Shown here one piece after another: positions 24,818 to 35,157 of a stretch of 64,000 nucleotides of DNA (position 1 is its first letter; each line of letters opens with the position of its first letter). This stretch comes from Alcaligenes aquatilis (GTDB lineage: Bacteria > Pseudomonadota > Gammaproteobacteria > Burkholderiales > Burkholderiaceae_B). Both the position numbers and the translations under genes were made by a program. Where the stretch lies: assembly GCF_003076515.1 (NCBI RefSeq), contig NZ_CP022390.1, positions 3,232,572 through 3,296,571 of the forward strand. The letters are read 5' to 3'. Below the pieces are notes generated by a model, which saw only the letters and a list, made by a program, of their open reading frames with translations, was not told where the DNA came from and ran no database searches.

Positions 24818-27535
24818 ATGTCTATGTCACCTGTTGTGCCTTCTGAATTAGGTCATGAGAAACCGGTATCCACGCATGCGCAATGTTTAGAAGAGGAGAA
24901 CCGGCTGTTGTTTGATCAACTGCAAGTCGTGCAGGAGGAGTTAGGGCGTTTGTATGATCACCCCCAAGCAACTGGGCGTGATTTGAAGCCGACAGTCATT
25001 AATGTGGCACCTGTGGACGTGCGGCTTATCGAGATTCAGGCGGAAAGTGTTCGCTTGGAGTGCCTGCTTAAGGTGCAAACCCAGCTACATGACTTAAAGA
25101 CTCAATATGCTTTAGCTAAACAGCTTGGCGACATTTTGATTGAGGGTGTGCAGTCTACAGGCTCGTTGATCTCGGTGCCGGGGCGTTTGCGTCAGGCTTG
25201 GCGTCAAAATCGTCGCACCCAGCCTCCTGCTGCACTGGGTGGGAAATCTTTCGACAAAGTTATTCAGGCGTATCAGCAAGGGGGGGACTCTCAAGTCGAA
25301 TCCTTGCTGAACCAGGCTTCAGTTTCAAAAAGTGTGCAAGCCAGTGCGTGGACAGCTGTAGCCCGGACTTATATGACGGCTGAACCAACCTTGGTTGCGG
25401 CGATGGCGCGCCGGGCCTTTGCGTTGGAGCCACGTGGGTTCCGTCAAAAATGGTTGGCGTTTCGATTGCATGAGTCTGGTGATTTGCTTGAGGCAGAAGC
25501 ACTCTTGGCGCTCTTACCCGAGGATGTGTCTTTTACTGACTCTGAGGCGCGTCAACGCGATCGTTTGCTGAAGCAGGCGAAAGAGTTTCGTTTAGATCAA
25601 GTCCGCTCTGTATCTGATGTTGAGGCGCAGCATGCGGCGGTGCAGCGTCAGTGGGCGGAGCTGGCTGAATCACGCAACGCAATGGTCAGTACTCTTAAAC
25701 AGCAAGAAATACAGCTGTCTAGCGTGCGCGATGAGGTGCAGCGTCTGAATCAAGAAAAACAAGAGCAACTTGTAGTAGTTGAAGCATTGCGAGCACAGAT
25801 CCAGCGATTACAGCAGGATCATCAGACAACCCTTCAAGAGCGAAGCCAGCAAGAAGATCAGCAGCGACAGTTCATGCGTCAGGAGCAGGGCAATACGCAG
25901 GCTGCACTCAAACAAGTAGCGGATTTGAAGCGTGAGCTGGAGCAAGAAGAACAGTTGAAGTTACAGACGCAACGTGAGTGCGTGGGTTTGCAAGCTGATC
26001 TGAAACGGATCAGGCAAGCTCTGGAGGACAAAGAGGCACAAGCAGGGCAATGGTTTGAACAATGTGTCACTGTGCAAGGTGGCTTGGCGGATATGGCCCA
26101 GCAATGTGAGCAGCTTAAGGATGAGCTGCAGATGCACCACCGCGAGAAAGAGGAAGCCTTGTCGCAGCTTCAAATTTTGCGTATCGCTCATGATGAGTCA
26201 CTTGCAATTGCAGAGCAACGTTTGGAGGAGGTTGAGTCCCTGCTGGTGCAGTTAGAAGAATCAGTCGCAGAGTGTGAGGAATTTCGGGTGCAACTGCGGG
26301 ATGCTCAGGAAGAAAAGGACTCTTTGCTTGTGCAAGTGCAGGAGTTAAGGGAGGCCCGTGATGGATTGGTTGTGCTTGCTGCTCAGCGCTTGGATGAAGT
26401 GCATGCGTTGCAATCTCAAGTTCAGGCAATAACGCAGGAACGAGATGAGGCAAGGCAGCAAATCAATGTGGAGCGAACAGACCATAAGTCTTTGCAGGCT
26501 CAATTGAGCCAAGCTTTTCAAGTTCGTGATGAGTACATAGCTTTAGCCGCACAGCGTCAGGGGGAGTTGTTGCAGCAAGCTAAAGAGCAACTGAGCTTGG
26601 AAAAGAGTAAAGCCGCACTGGAGGCACGCCAACTGGAGTTACAGCAATCATTGTCGGCGCAGACTGCGCGTGAAACAGATCTGCTAGAGCGCTTGAGTGC
26701 CCAAGTGCAGTCCTTGGCCGCTCGTGACGCGGCAGTTCCAGGGATACAAGAGGAATTGTTTAAAAAACAATCCGAAGAGCTGCTCCGTGTTCGTCGCCAT
26801 ATTGAAACAGCGGTTAAGAATAATAGTGCTAATGCGGTACGTCAGCTCCAGTCCTTTGTTGGGATGCAAGAGTATTTTGCCACTGGAGTGCTACCTGCAT
26901 TTAACAGTGAGGCCCACAGTTGGCCAATCTCTGCTGACTTTGCATTATGTTTGATGCGGCAATTGGTGCTTAAACCTTACGACCTTGTTATTGAGTTTGG
27001 GTCAGGCATGTCCACCGTTATTGTGGCTAAGACATTGGCGTTGATGGCGGAACGTGGTGATACCCGACAGACCCAGTTCGTGTCTTTTGAGCATTTGGAT
27101 TCGTATTACGAGCAAACCTTAGCTCATCTTCAACAAGCAGGGTTGGAGCAGGCTGCACAGCTGACACTGGCACCACTCAAGGACTGGCAGTCTGCGGACG
27201 GCCAAGTTTATCCATATTACAGCTGCCAAAGCACCTTGGCCAAACTGGCCAAACAAAAGCAAGTTACTCGAAAACGCATTTTGGTGATTGTAGATGGTCC
27301 TCCGGCGGCTACGGGCCCTCAAGCTCGATACCCCGCAGGTCCTTTGTTAATGGAGCATTTCCCCAATGTCCATATTGATTTTTTGATGGATGACTATATC
27401 CGCGAAGATGAAAAGCAAGTCGCTCAACGTTGGTTGGCAGATATAGAAGCTCAAGGGCTTGCGGGCACATCCACTGCATACAAGTTTGAGAAAGACGCCT
27501 GTTTATTAACTGTTCACCCTAAAGGCACAAAGTAA
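24818..27535 (+). CDS. Coiled-coil protein with C-terminal methyltransferase-like domain
   Basis: A 905-residue protein of unusual build. Residues 1-110 hold a short coiled coil; 130-260 look TPR-like ([39 protein letters not shown]). About 265-660 is a very long Gln/Glu-rich coiled coil. 690-905 is a Rossmann class-I methyltransferase-like fold with SAM loop [12 protein letters not shown] (about 720-731), the acidic strand end VSFEHLD and a later [11 protein letters not shown] strand. No membrane segment. It sits between the exporter and sugar-nucleotide genes. By analogy to WbdD of E. coli O9a, where a coiled coil sets the distance between a capping methyltransferase/kinase and the polymerase, it may cap and measure the chain; this is inference. 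A kinase domain is not seen. Confidence 0.8.
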   Translation: MSMSPVVPSELGHEKPVSTHAQCLEEENRLLFDQLQVVQEELGRLYDHPQATGRDLKPTVINVAPVDVRLIEIQAESVRLECLLKVQTQLHDLKTQYALAKQLGDILIEGVQSTGSLISVPGRLRQAWRQNRRTQPPAALGGKSFDKVIQAYQQGGDSQVESLLNQASVSKSVQASAWTAVARTYMTAEPTLVAAMARRAFALEPRGFRQKWLAFRLHESGDLLEAEALLALLPEDVSFTDSEARQRDRLLKQAKEFRLDQVRSVSDVEAQHAAVQRQWAELAESRNAMVSTLKQQEIQLSSVRDEVQRLNQEKQEQLVVVEALRAQIQRLQQDHQTTLQERSQQEDQQRQFMRQEQGNTQAALKQVADLKRELEQEEQLKLQTQRECVGLQADLKRIRQALEDKEAQAGQWFEQCVTVQGGLADMAQQCEQLKDELQMHHREKEEALSQLQILRIAHDESLAIAEQRLEEVESLLVQLEESVAECEEFRVQLRDAQEEKDSLLVQVQELREARDGLVVLAAQRLDEVHALQSQVQAITQERDEARQQINVERTDHKSLQAQLSQAFQVRDEYIALAAQRQGELLQQAKEQLSLEKSKAALEARQLELQQSLSAQTARETDLLERLSAQVQSLAARDAAVPGIQEELFKKQSEELLRVRRHIETAVKNNSANAVRQLQSFVGMQEYFATGVLPAFNSEAHSWPISADFALCLMRQLVLKPYDLVIEFGSGMSTVIVAKTLALMAERGDTRQTQFVSFEHLDSYYEQTLAHLQQAGLEQAAQLTLAPLKDWQSADGQVYPYYSCQSTLAKLAKQKQVTRKRILVIVDGPPAATGPQARYPAGPLLMEHFPNVHIDFLMDDYIREDEKQVAQRWLADIEAQGLAGTSTAYKFEKDACLLTVHPKGTK

Positions 27536-27539
27536 TTTT

Positions 27540-28661
27540 ATGAAGATTTTGACTGTATTTGGCACACGACCGGAGGCCATCAAAATGGCTCCGGTGGTTA
27601 AGGCATTGGCTGCTGACTCTGCATTTGAAGCGCGCGTGTGTGTCACGGGTCAGCACCGCCAGATGCTGGATCAGGTTCTGGATATTTTTTCCATCAAACC
27701 TGATTTTGACTTGAACCTGATGAAGCCAGGTCAGGACCTGTATGACATCACCAGTAATGTGTTGTTGGGTATGCGTGATGTGTACAAGCAATGGCAACCA
27801 GACATGATTTTGGTGCATGGTGATACGACCACTACGATGGCTGCAGCGTTGTCAGCTTATTACGCCAAGATCAAGGTCGGTCACGTAGAGGCTGGCCTGC
27901 GTACTCACAATAAGTACTCGCCTTGGCCAGAGGAAATGAACCGTCGCCAAGCGGGCGTGTTGGCTGATGTGCACTTTGCTCCCACCGAGCAATCGCAGTC
28001 TCATTTATTGCATGAGGGTGTCGATCCCAAGACGGTGCATATTACAGGCAATACCGTCATTGATGCGCTGTTGGATGTAGCAGCGCGCGTACGCCAGGAC
28101 TCGGAACTGCGTAGCCGTTTTGAGGCTCAGTTCTCTTTTATCAATCCAGCTAAACGCTTGGTTCTGGTGACGGGGCATCGTCGCGAGAACTTTGGTTCCG
28201 GCTTTGAAAACATTTGCCTGGCTTTGCGCCAGATTGCCTCCCGTGGCGATGTGCAGGTGGTGTATCCCGTGCACTTGAATCCAAATGTTCAGGAACCAGT
28301 ACGTCGTATCTTATCCGACGTTTCCGACGTTCATTTGATCGAACCATTGGATTATTTGCCCTTTGTTTACCTAATGGATCGTTGTGATCTTTTGGTCACT
28401 GACTCCGGGGGCATTCAAGAAGAAGCGCCTTCTTTGGGCAAACCGGTATTGGTGATGCGAGACACAACCGAGCGTCCTGAAGCCGTGGATGCAGGAACGG
28501 TGCGTTTGGTGGGAACAGAAACACACGCCATTGTCAGCGCAGCCACGCAGTTGCTGGATGACGCTGCAGAATATGAGCGTATGGCACGGGCGCACAACCC
28601 TTATGGGGACGGCAAAGCCGCCACCCGTATTAGCGAAATTCTAAAAACCTTGATCTCTTGA
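27540..28661 (+). CDS. wecB: UDP-N-acetylglucosamine 2-epimerase (non-hydrolysing)
   Basis: Converts UDP-GlcNAc to UDP-ManNAc in the cytoplasm, feeding the dehydrogenase encoded next. The 373 residues match WecB/MnaA. Motifs: [17 protein letters not shown] at the N-terminus, [35 protein letters not shown] and [20 protein letters not shown] with the UDP-binding residues. It starts 4 bases after the coiled-coil gene with a poor ribosome site, so translation probably relies on coupling. Confidence 0.95.
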   Translation: MKILTVFGTRPEAIKMAPVVKALAADSAFEARVCVTGQHRQMLDQVLDIFSIKPDFDLNLMKPGQDLYDITSNVLLGMRDVYKQWQPDMILVHGDTTTTMAAALSAYYAKIKVGHVEAGLRTHNKYSPWPEEMNRRQAGVLADVHFAPTEQSQSHLLHEGVDPKTVHITGNTVIDALLDVAARVRQDSELRSRFEAQFSFINPAKRLVLVTGHRRENFGSGFENICLALRQIASRGDVQVVYPVHLNPNVQEPVRRILSDVSDVHLIEPLDYLPFVYLMDRCDLLVTDSGGIQEEAPSLGKPVLVMRDTTERPEAVDAGTVRLVGTETHAIVSAATQLLDDAAEYERMARAHNPYGDGKAATRISEILKTLIS

Positions 28662-28675
28662 TTCGGAAAACCAGC

Positions 28676-29941
28676 ATGTTTGAAACTTTATCCATGATCG
28701 GCCTGGGCTATATTGGCCTGCCTACTGCCACATTATTTGCCTCCCGCCGCAAAAAGGTCATTGGCGTTGATGTGAATGCTTACGCGGTCGATACGATTAA
28801 TCAGGGCCGGATTCATATTGTTGAACCTGAACTGGATATGCTGGTGCAGGCTGCTGTGCACGGTGGCTATTTGCGCGCTACGCTGACGCCAGAAGCCGCT
28901 GACGCGTTTTTGATTGCTGTCCCCACTCCGTTCCTGGAAGGCAACAAACCTGACCTGAGCTATATCGCCGATGCAGCCAAAGCCATTGCTCCCGTGTTGG
29001 CCAAAGGCAATCTGGTCATTCTGGAGTCCACTTCCCCGGTGGGTACGACTGAGCAGTTGGCCCAGTGGCTGGCCGAGGCCCGTCCTGATTTGAGTTTCCC
29101 TCAGCAAGCAGGCGAGGAAGCTGACATTCAGGTTGCCTATTGCCCAGAGCGTGTTTTGCCAGGTCGTGTCGTTCATGAATTGGTGAGTAACGACCGCGTA
29201 ATTGGCGGCATGACACAAAAAGCCACCGAGATGGCTACCGAGCTGTACCGGATCTTTGTGGAAGGTGCTTTGGTGCCAACCAATGCCCGTACCGCTGAAA
29301 TGTGCAAACTGACCGAGAACAGCTTCCGCGATGTCAATATCGCATTTGCCAACGAGCTGTCCCTGATTTGTGATCGCTTGAATATTAATGTGTGGGAACT
29401 GATCAGCCTGGCTAACCGTCACCCACGCGTTAATATTTTGCAGCCTGGTGCCGGGGTGGGTGGTCATTGCATCGCTGTGGACCCTTGGTTCATCGTGGAC
29501 AAAACACCTGAAGAGGCCCGCATTGTTCGCTTGGCTCGCGAGATCAACGACTACAAACCTGAGTGGGTTGTGGAGAAAGTCAAAGCCGCTATTGCCGGAG
29601 TGCTGTCGCTGCGTCCTGACGCACGCATGGCAGACATTAAAGTGGCATGCCTGGGCTTGGCCTTTAAACCCGATATTGATGACTTGCGCGAAAGCCCTGC
29701 TGTTGGTGTTGCCAAGAAGATCGCCAGCCTGGGATGCAAAGTACACGCCGTAGAACCCAACATCAAAGAATTGCCCGCCAAGCTACAAGGCACTGGAATT
29801 GAGCTGTCCGCTCTGGGTAGCGCGCTGGCTGATGCTGACGTCGTCTGCGTTCTTGTCAAACACCGTCCATTCATTGAGCAAGTTGCTGAGATTCGCAAGC
29901 ATGCTCAGTGTATTGATGTTGTAGGTTTGTTCGCGGAATAA
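28676..29941 (+). CDS. wecC: UDP-N-acetyl-D-mannosamine dehydrogenase
   Basis: Oxidises UDP-ManNAc twice with NAD to UDP-ManNAcA, so the polymer very likely contains N-acetylmannosaminuronic acid. The 421 residues match WecC (420 in E. coli). NAD motif GLGYIGLPTA near residue 9; TENSFRDVNIAFANELS; catalytic Cys in GAGVGGHCIAVDPWF; C-terminal LGLAFKPDIDDLRESPA. A TTG start at 28658 is possible in frame but would overlap wecB; ATG 28676 gives the family N-terminus. Confidence 0.95.
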   Translation: MFETLSMIGLGYIGLPTATLFASRRKKVIGVDVNAYAVDTINQGRIHIVEPELDMLVQAAVHGGYLRATLTPEAADAFLIAVPTPFLEGNKPDLSYIADAAKAIAPVLAKGNLVILESTSPVGTTEQLAQWLAEARPDLSFPQQAGEEADIQVAYCPERVLPGRVVHELVSNDRVIGGMTQKATEMATELYRIFVEGALVPTNARTAEMCKLTENSFRDVNIAFANELSLICDRLNINVWELISLANRHPRVNILQPGAGVGGHCIAVDPWFIVDKTPEEARIVRLAREINDYKPEWVVEKVKAAIAGVLSLRPDARMADIKVACLGLAFKPDIDDLRESPAVGVAKKIASLGCKVHAVEPNIKELPAKLQGTGIELSALGSALADADVVCVLVKHRPFIEQVAEIRKHAQCIDVVGLFAE

Positions 29942-29967
29942 GCGTTAGGAAGGCAGAAAAGGCTGAT

Positions 29968-32900
29968 ATGTTGCAATCAAAAGTAAGTAGTGCTGCGCGG
30001 GCATTTCGCGATGGAGAGTTTGCACAGGCGATGGCCCTGTACAAAGAGCTGGGTGAGCAGTTGGGGCATCAGTTCTTTGCTGCGAACCTGGCTTTATGCC
30101 AGTCTCGTTTAGGTGCGTCCGCAGGCTATGGTGAGCTGGCTAGCTTACCCGTCAAGCAGCTGCGTGTGGCGGGGGTGATGGATGAGTTTACTTTTCACTC
30201 CTATGACCCGGAGTGTGAGCTGTTGCAGTTGCACCCTGAGCACTGCATTGAGCAGTTGGAAAGGTTTAAGCCACATATACTTTTTATTGAGTCAGCCTGG
30301 CAGGGATTTGAACAGCTCTGGAAGCTGAAGATCAGTACAAATGGCCCGGAAATTAATGCGTGCATTGATTGGTGCAAGCGTAATGGCGTACCAACCTTGT
30401 TTTGGAATAAAGAGGATCCTGTGCATTTTGGCACCTTTATCCCCTTGGCCAAGCAAGTGGATTACGTCTTTACGACAGATATTGATTGTGTGCCTAAATA
30501 TAAAGCCCGTGTTGGCCACGATCATGTCTATTTCCTGCCTTTTGCCGCCCAACCAAAAACGCATAACCCTCTGGAGATTTTTGATCGAAAAGATGCTTTT
30601 AATTTTGCGGGTTCGTACTACCTCCGTTATCCAGAGCGTCAGCGTGACTTTGCGGCTCTGATCGGTGCTGTCAAGGGTTTGAGGCCGGTTGATATATATG
30701 ATCGCAATGCTGATAACCCTCACCCGCATTACACTTTTCCTGACGAATACAAGCCCATGATCTTGGGTAAATTGCCATTTTCGGAGATTGATCGGGCGTA
30801 TAAAGGTTATCGATATGGCATAAACATGAATACCATCAAGCAGTCACAGACGATGTTTGCTCGACGGGTATTTGAGTTGTTGGCTTCCAATACTGTTGTT
30901 GTTTCAAATTTCTCCCGTGGCACTCGCCTGCTTTTTGGGGATCTCGTTGTATCTTCAGATAATCAAGAGCAAATTGCTGAACGTATGCGGCCAATCATTA
31001 GTGATGAGCTGCATTATCGTAAGCTGCGTCTTCTAGGTTTACGCAAGGTGATGACTGAGCATACTTATGCTCAGCGTTTAGCCTATATCCAAGCTAAACT
31101 GACGGGGAAAAAATTTGCTGTTCATCAGCCTTTAGTTGTTCTACTTGCTGAAGCAAAAAATGGGTCGGAACAGCAGCGGATTCTGGATTCTTTTCAGCGC
31201 CAAAATTATAAGAACAAGCAGTTGTACCTCGTTACACCAGAGGGTGTGGCGAATGTTGAGGGTGTTACTTGTTACTCCGTTCTCGAGGATGCCTTCCAAG
31301 CCACTATGTCATTGTCGAAAGATGATTTGATAGGTGAAATGCATGCCGATGACTATTATGGAGAGCACTATCTGACGGATTTAGCCTTGGCAAGTACCTA
31401 TACTACAGCCTCGGCTTTCGGGAAATCAGCTCATTATTGTGCCCGTGATGGTGTCCCCGTCCTGCTAGGGGATTCGCATCAGTACCGAGAAGTAGACATA
31501 TTGCCTTTACGTGCTGCACTGGTGCGAGGTTCAGCGTGGAAACATCACCAAGTGGCACGTTCCTGGCTGAATCCAGGGCAGGCCAATATCCAGGTTCCTG
31601 GAATGCTGGCGATTGACGAGTTCAATTACATCGCTCATGGGTCAGCCCTGTCTGATCAAAGCAGGGCAGTAGCCATGGATCTAATGCTACTAGATCAAGG
31701 TGTGTCTTTCTGCAATCATCTGGCAGCTGTTGCGGAGGGGTTGCCAGCATTTTCGCAGGAGGATGCAGACGATAGCAGTAGCCTGCCACAGCTGGGCGCG
31801 CAAGAGCTACTGGAGTGGATCCCGTCTAAGGAGGGTGTGACGCTTTCTATTGTTGATGGACAGATACGGTTAGTGTCTACACTTGAACCCGGTCAGCACC
31901 TTTATCTGTACTCTAGAAATGCACGAGTTCGTCAGGATCTGAATTTGGTGCTTAATAGCCAGTTTCATCTACATTGTGAGCAATTAATAAATATAAAAAC
32001 CGTCTTTGAGTTTCAGGACAAACGAGGAAAAAAAATATCCTACCAAATGAATCCGGCAGGGGATAAACATGCACTTGCGATACCTGCGCATTGTACAAAG
32101 GTTCGCTTTGGTCTTCGCATTGAGGGGCCTGGTGAAATAACAATAGAAAAGTTGGTGCTAGGTAGTACAGCGGAAAGACCTGCTGCAGTTATTACGAAAT
32201 CACCTTATTTAGTGCTTGCTAAACAGTACCCAGCATATGACGATCTATATCGTTATGGATTTGTGCATAGCCGTATCCGTGCTTATAAAGAGGCAGGGCA
32301 GTTGGTGGATATGTATAAGATTCACAACGGGCCGGCGGAATACAGAGAGTTCGCGAATGTTGATGTTGCAACAGGTGATGCACGTTTGTTAGAAGCAACA
32401 CTTGCTACTGGACAGGTGAAGCATGTTCTAGTCCATATCATGGATCAGAATATGTGGAAGGTTTTAGAAAAATATGTGGATAAAGTCCAAATTACAGTGT
32501 GGGCTCATGGATCAGAAATTCAGTCTTGGTGGCGGCGGGAATTTGAGTTTGAATTAATGAGTGAGTCGGAAATAGCTCGTCAGAAAAAACTTAGTGATAA
32601 TAGGATGGGTTTCTGGAAGAGGTTGTTCAGTAATCCGCCTGATAATTTCCATGTGGTCTTTGTGTCTTCTTATTTTGCTGAAGAGGTATTTGAGGATTTG
32701 AAGGTAAGGCTTCCAAAAGAAAAATACAGCATTATTCATAATCCAATTGATGTCGGGTTATTCAGCTATAGAGAGAAGGATGCTGAACAAAGAAAAAAGG
32801 TTTTGTCTATTCGTCCATATGCCTCAAGAAAATATGCAAATGATTTAAGTGTCCAAGCAATATTGAAGCTGTCAAAAGAACCTGTTTTTAATGATCTTGA

Positions 32901-33321
32901 GTTTAAATTTATTGGGGATGGTGTCTTGTTTGAAGAAACCGTGGCACCGCTTCGTCAATTTTCTAATGTGAATATTGAACGGAAGTTTATTACGCATCAT
33001 GAAATCGCTCAGATGCACAAGGAGTATGGAGTGTTTTTAACTCCTACTCGTATGGATTCTCAAGGTGTATCTAGGGATGAGGCAATGGCATCTGGCTTGG
33101 TCCCAGTGACAACGGCAGTAACTGCTATTCCAGAGTTTGTCGATGACCTAAGTGGTTTTCTTGTAAAGCCTGAAAGTGCAGAGGCGTTGGCTGCGGCAAT
33201 TCTTCAGTTATATGAAAATCCCGATGAGTTTTGTGAGAAATCAATGGAAGCAGCAAAGAGGGTTAGAAGGCAGTGTGCTTCGGACATAATTGCTAAGTCT
33301 GAAATACAGATTTTTAATTAA
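29968..33321 (+). CDS. Multidomain glycosyltransferase (CgeB-like + GT2-like + GT4), candidate polymerase
   Basis: A 1117-residue cytoplasmic protein. Residues 1-45 are TPR-like; 60-370 resemble CgeB/DUF3880-type glycosyltransferases (PHILFIESAWQGFEQLWKL, VPTLFWNKEDPVHF, YVFTTDIDCVPKY). About 385-560 is a GT2-like region with an acidic EMHADDYYGEHYL motif. About 610-735 looks like a beta-sandwich, perhaps carbohydrate-binding. 750-1110 is a GT4 domain (ITVWAHGSEIQSWW, GVSRDEAMASGLVPVTT). Several catalytic modules in one chain suggest a polymerase making an alternating repeat, as in other ABC-dependent capsules; this is inference. GC falls clearly in the last third. The CgeB-like part is paralogous to the gene at 38416. 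Confidence 0.82.
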   Translation: MLQSKVSSAARAFRDGEFAQAMALYKELGEQLGHQFFAANLALCQSRLGASAGYGELASLPVKQLRVAGVMDEFTFHSYDPECELLQLHPEHCIEQLERFKPHILFIESAWQGFEQLWKLKISTNGPEINACIDWCKRNGVPTLFWNKEDPVHFGTFIPLAKQVDYVFTTDIDCVPKYKARVGHDHVYFLPFAAQPKTHNPLEIFDRKDAFNFAGSYYLRYPERQRDFAALIGAVKGLRPVDIYDRNADNPHPHYTFPDEYKPMILGKLPFSEIDRAYKGYRYGINMNTIKQSQTMFARRVFELLASNTVVVSNFSRGTRLLFGDLVVSSDNQEQIAERMRPIISDELHYRKLRLLGLRKVMTEHTYAQRLAYIQAKLTGKKFAVHQPLVVLLAEAKNGSEQQRILDSFQRQNYKNKQLYLVTPEGVANVEGVTCYSVLEDAFQATMSLSKDDLIGEMHADDYYGEHYLTDLALASTYTTASAFGKSAHYCARDGVPVLLGDSHQYREVDILPLRAALVRGSAWKHHQVARSWLNPGQANIQVPGMLAIDEFNYIAHGSALSDQSRAVAMDLMLLDQGVSFCNHLAAVAEGLPAFSQEDADDSSSLPQLGAQELLEWIPSKEGVTLSIVDGQIRLVSTLEPGQHLYLYSRNARVRQDLNLVLNSQFHLHCEQLINIKTVFEFQDKRGKKISYQMNPAGDKHALAIPAHCTKVRFGLRIEGPGEITIEKLVLGSTAERPAAVITKSPYLVLAKQYPAYDDLYRYGFVHSRIRAYKEAGQLVDMYKIHNGPAEYREFANVDVATGDARLLEATLATGQVKHVLVHIMDQNMWKVLEKYVDKVQITVWAHGSEIQSWWRREFEFELMSESEIARQKKLSDNRMGFWKRLFSNPPDNFHVVFVSSYFAEEVFEDLKVRLPKEKYSIIHNPIDVGLFSYREKDAEQRKKVLSIRPYASRKYANDLSVQAILKLSKEPVFNDLEFKFIGDGVLFEETVAPLRQFSNVNIERKFITHHEIAQMHKEYGVFLTPTRMDSQGVSRDEAMASGLVPVTTAVTAIPEFVDDLSGFLVKPESAEALAAAILQLYENPDEFCEKSMEAAKRVRRQCASDIIAKSEIQIFN

Positions 33322-33352
33322 TTTTTAGCAGAATTGAAGCTCATGGTGCTTT

Positions 33353-35065
33353 ATGTTTAACAGACTTGTTGTTTCTTTTGGTTTGGGTCGTTCTGTTAAT
33401 AGAGAGGAAGCTGATAAGGTTTTGCTCTTTGATGGTGTTGGTTATAAGGAAGGTCGGATTTTTTCGCGGGATTATTATCCTAAAATTTCTAGTGGTTTGG
33501 TGCAAGGTGAGTTGGATGGTGAGTGGGTAGCCATTTATCAAGATAAAAATAAAAAAATAGTTTGTACTGATTTTTTTGGTTTTTACCCTATTTTTTATTC
33601 TGCTTTTGGTGGGCGGTTTTTCTTATCTAACTCTTATGATTCTTTGTTGTCGTGTATTAGGAAAAATGGTTTTTATCCAAAATTGGATTTAGCGGCTGTT
33701 TTTCCAATGCTTGCTTCATCGTATTCTTTTTTTGATCAGGCTTTCTCAGCTAATACTTCTTGTGAACAGATTAAGCGTTTGCTGCCTAATGAGATCATAG
33801 AGATTTCTGATGGGGCGTGGAAAATAGTAAAGAAAAATAATCTTACTTCTGCATCTTATCAAGAGTTGATTGAACAGGGCTCTTGGGCTGTAAAGGCTGA
33901 TCTTCAACGGCTTCAGGAAATTGGTTTTCAGAATACTGAACTCTCCTTGTCAGGAGGTAAGGATTCAAGAGCTGTTTTGTCATTGGGAATTGACTCTATT
34001 TCTGATTTGGCAATTAGAACAAATCCGAGATTTGAGGATGGTGGCAGCTTTCAGTCTGATGTTATCGATCGTGATTTTGATATCGCGCTAGATATTGTTT
34101 CTCATTATGATCTTCAATGGGCTGGTTCTCGTTCTTTTCTGGTTGAGCCGATTGATTTTAATCAGGCATTGAATCACTATAGGTTTTTTAGGTCTTCTAA
34201 TTATTTCCGTACTAATTTCAGTAGATACTGCACTTCGACTACCCATAATGGAAATTATGTCGAGTTAGTTGGAGGGTGTGGCGAGGTTTTAAGAGGGTTT
34301 TGGGCTGAGTATTTTAAAAAAATTAATTATGGTTCTAAGATTGAGTCAGAAAGATTAAATAAGCGGAAGTGCGGGTATTATGTTTTTTCGGCGCTGGTTA
34401 ATAAACGGCCGGAGTTGAAGTCTTACTATGAAGACTCCATTTCTTGGTTTATGGACGAAATGGCGGGTATTGAGGGTGAGGATTTTTTTGATTCTATAGA
34501 TAATCATTATTTTCTTCATAGAAATCGCTATCATTTTGGAAATTATAGAGATTCATGGAGGTCCGGTAAACTTCTTTATTACCCTCTTGGTAGAAAAGAG
34601 TTTTTCCAGGCATCAAAAATGATAGGCAGTGATTTAAAATCTCAAGGGAAGGTTGTTTTTGATATTATAGGGAATAATAAAATGGATTTACATAGGTTCC
34701 CTTATGAGTCTCCTTTTGGTTTTTCGTACGATACGCCTCCTGATGGTTTGGTGAAGATGTCGGAAAAAATTTCAAAAATAAGAAAAGATGATTTTTTAGA
34801 AAAGCTACAATTAAAAAAGGAACTAAATAAAGATATTTATAAGGAGCCTTCTTTTGATTTGAAGAAAAATTTGTCTAAGAAATTTAAAGAAAATATTGAG
34901 ATCTGTAGATCTGATGATCGTTTAAGTGTTTTTCTGGATGGTTTTTTGGCTGGTTTTGATTCTGATTTGTGGACGGGTAAGGATATAAAGCTATTTACAA
35001 AAATTGATTCTCTGTCTCTAGTGGTTGGGGATGAGTCTGTTAATTACTCGATGCTGGATTTATAG
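33353..35065 (+). CDS. Asparagine-synthase-like amidotransferase lacking the N-terminal cysteine
   Basis: A 570-residue protein with the two-domain layout of AsnB. Residues 1-120 resemble the glutaminase fold (LDGEWVAIYQDKNKK, FFGFYPIFYSAFGG, FFLSNSYDSLLS). From about 190 there is an ATP-pyrophosphatase domain with PP-loop SGGKDS (residues 200-205). The catalytic Cys that should follow the initiator Met is missing (MFNRLV), so glutamine hydrolysis is not expected; free ammonia or another amine may be the nucleophile. AsnB-like proteins in O-antigen clusters amidate uronic acids, and ManNAcA made by WecBC is a plausible target. It is strikingly AT-rich compared with its neighbours, and its ribosome site is weak. 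It could alternatively be a beta-lactam-synthetase-like ligase. Confidence 0.78.
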   Translation: MFNRLVVSFGLGRSVNREEADKVLLFDGVGYKEGRIFSRDYYPKISSGLVQGELDGEWVAIYQDKNKKIVCTDFFGFYPIFYSAFGGRFFLSNSYDSLLSCIRKNGFYPKLDLAAVFPMLASSYSFFDQAFSANTSCEQIKRLLPNEIIEISDGAWKIVKKNNLTSASYQELIEQGSWAVKADLQRLQEIGFQNTELSLSGGKDSRAVLSLGIDSISDLAIRTNPRFEDGGSFQSDVIDRDFDIALDIVSHYDLQWAGSRSFLVEPIDFNQALNHYRFFRSSNYFRTNFSRYCTSTTHNGNYVELVGGCGEVLRGFWAEYFKKINYGSKIESERLNKRKCGYYVFSALVNKRPELKSYYEDSISWFMDEMAGIEGEDFFDSIDNHYFLHRNRYHFGNYRDSWRSGKLLYYPLGRKEFFQASKMIGSDLKSQGKVVFDIIGNNKMDLHRFPYESPFGFSYDTPPDGLVKMSEKISKIRKDDFLEKLQLKKELNKDIYKEPSFDLKKNLSKKFKENIEICRSDDRLSVFLDGFLAGFDSDLWTGKDIKLFTKIDSLSLVVGDESVNYSMLDL

Positions 35066-35157
35066 CGAAGCAATTTTTTCTGTGAAAGATCTACGTTGTT
35101 TATTCTTAGTAGGGTGTAAATGACGCTGGCATAGTAAGAGGATTTTTTAAGGATTTC

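Noticed and set aside
28658..28675. TTG start for the UDP-ManNAc dehydrogenase
   Set aside because: It would overlap the epimerase stop and add six residues not typical of WecC; ATG 28676 fits the family length.
31900..35157. AT-rich region as a mobile element
   Set aside because: No transposase, integrase, terminal repeats or target duplications are visible, and the genes fit the surrounding pathway.
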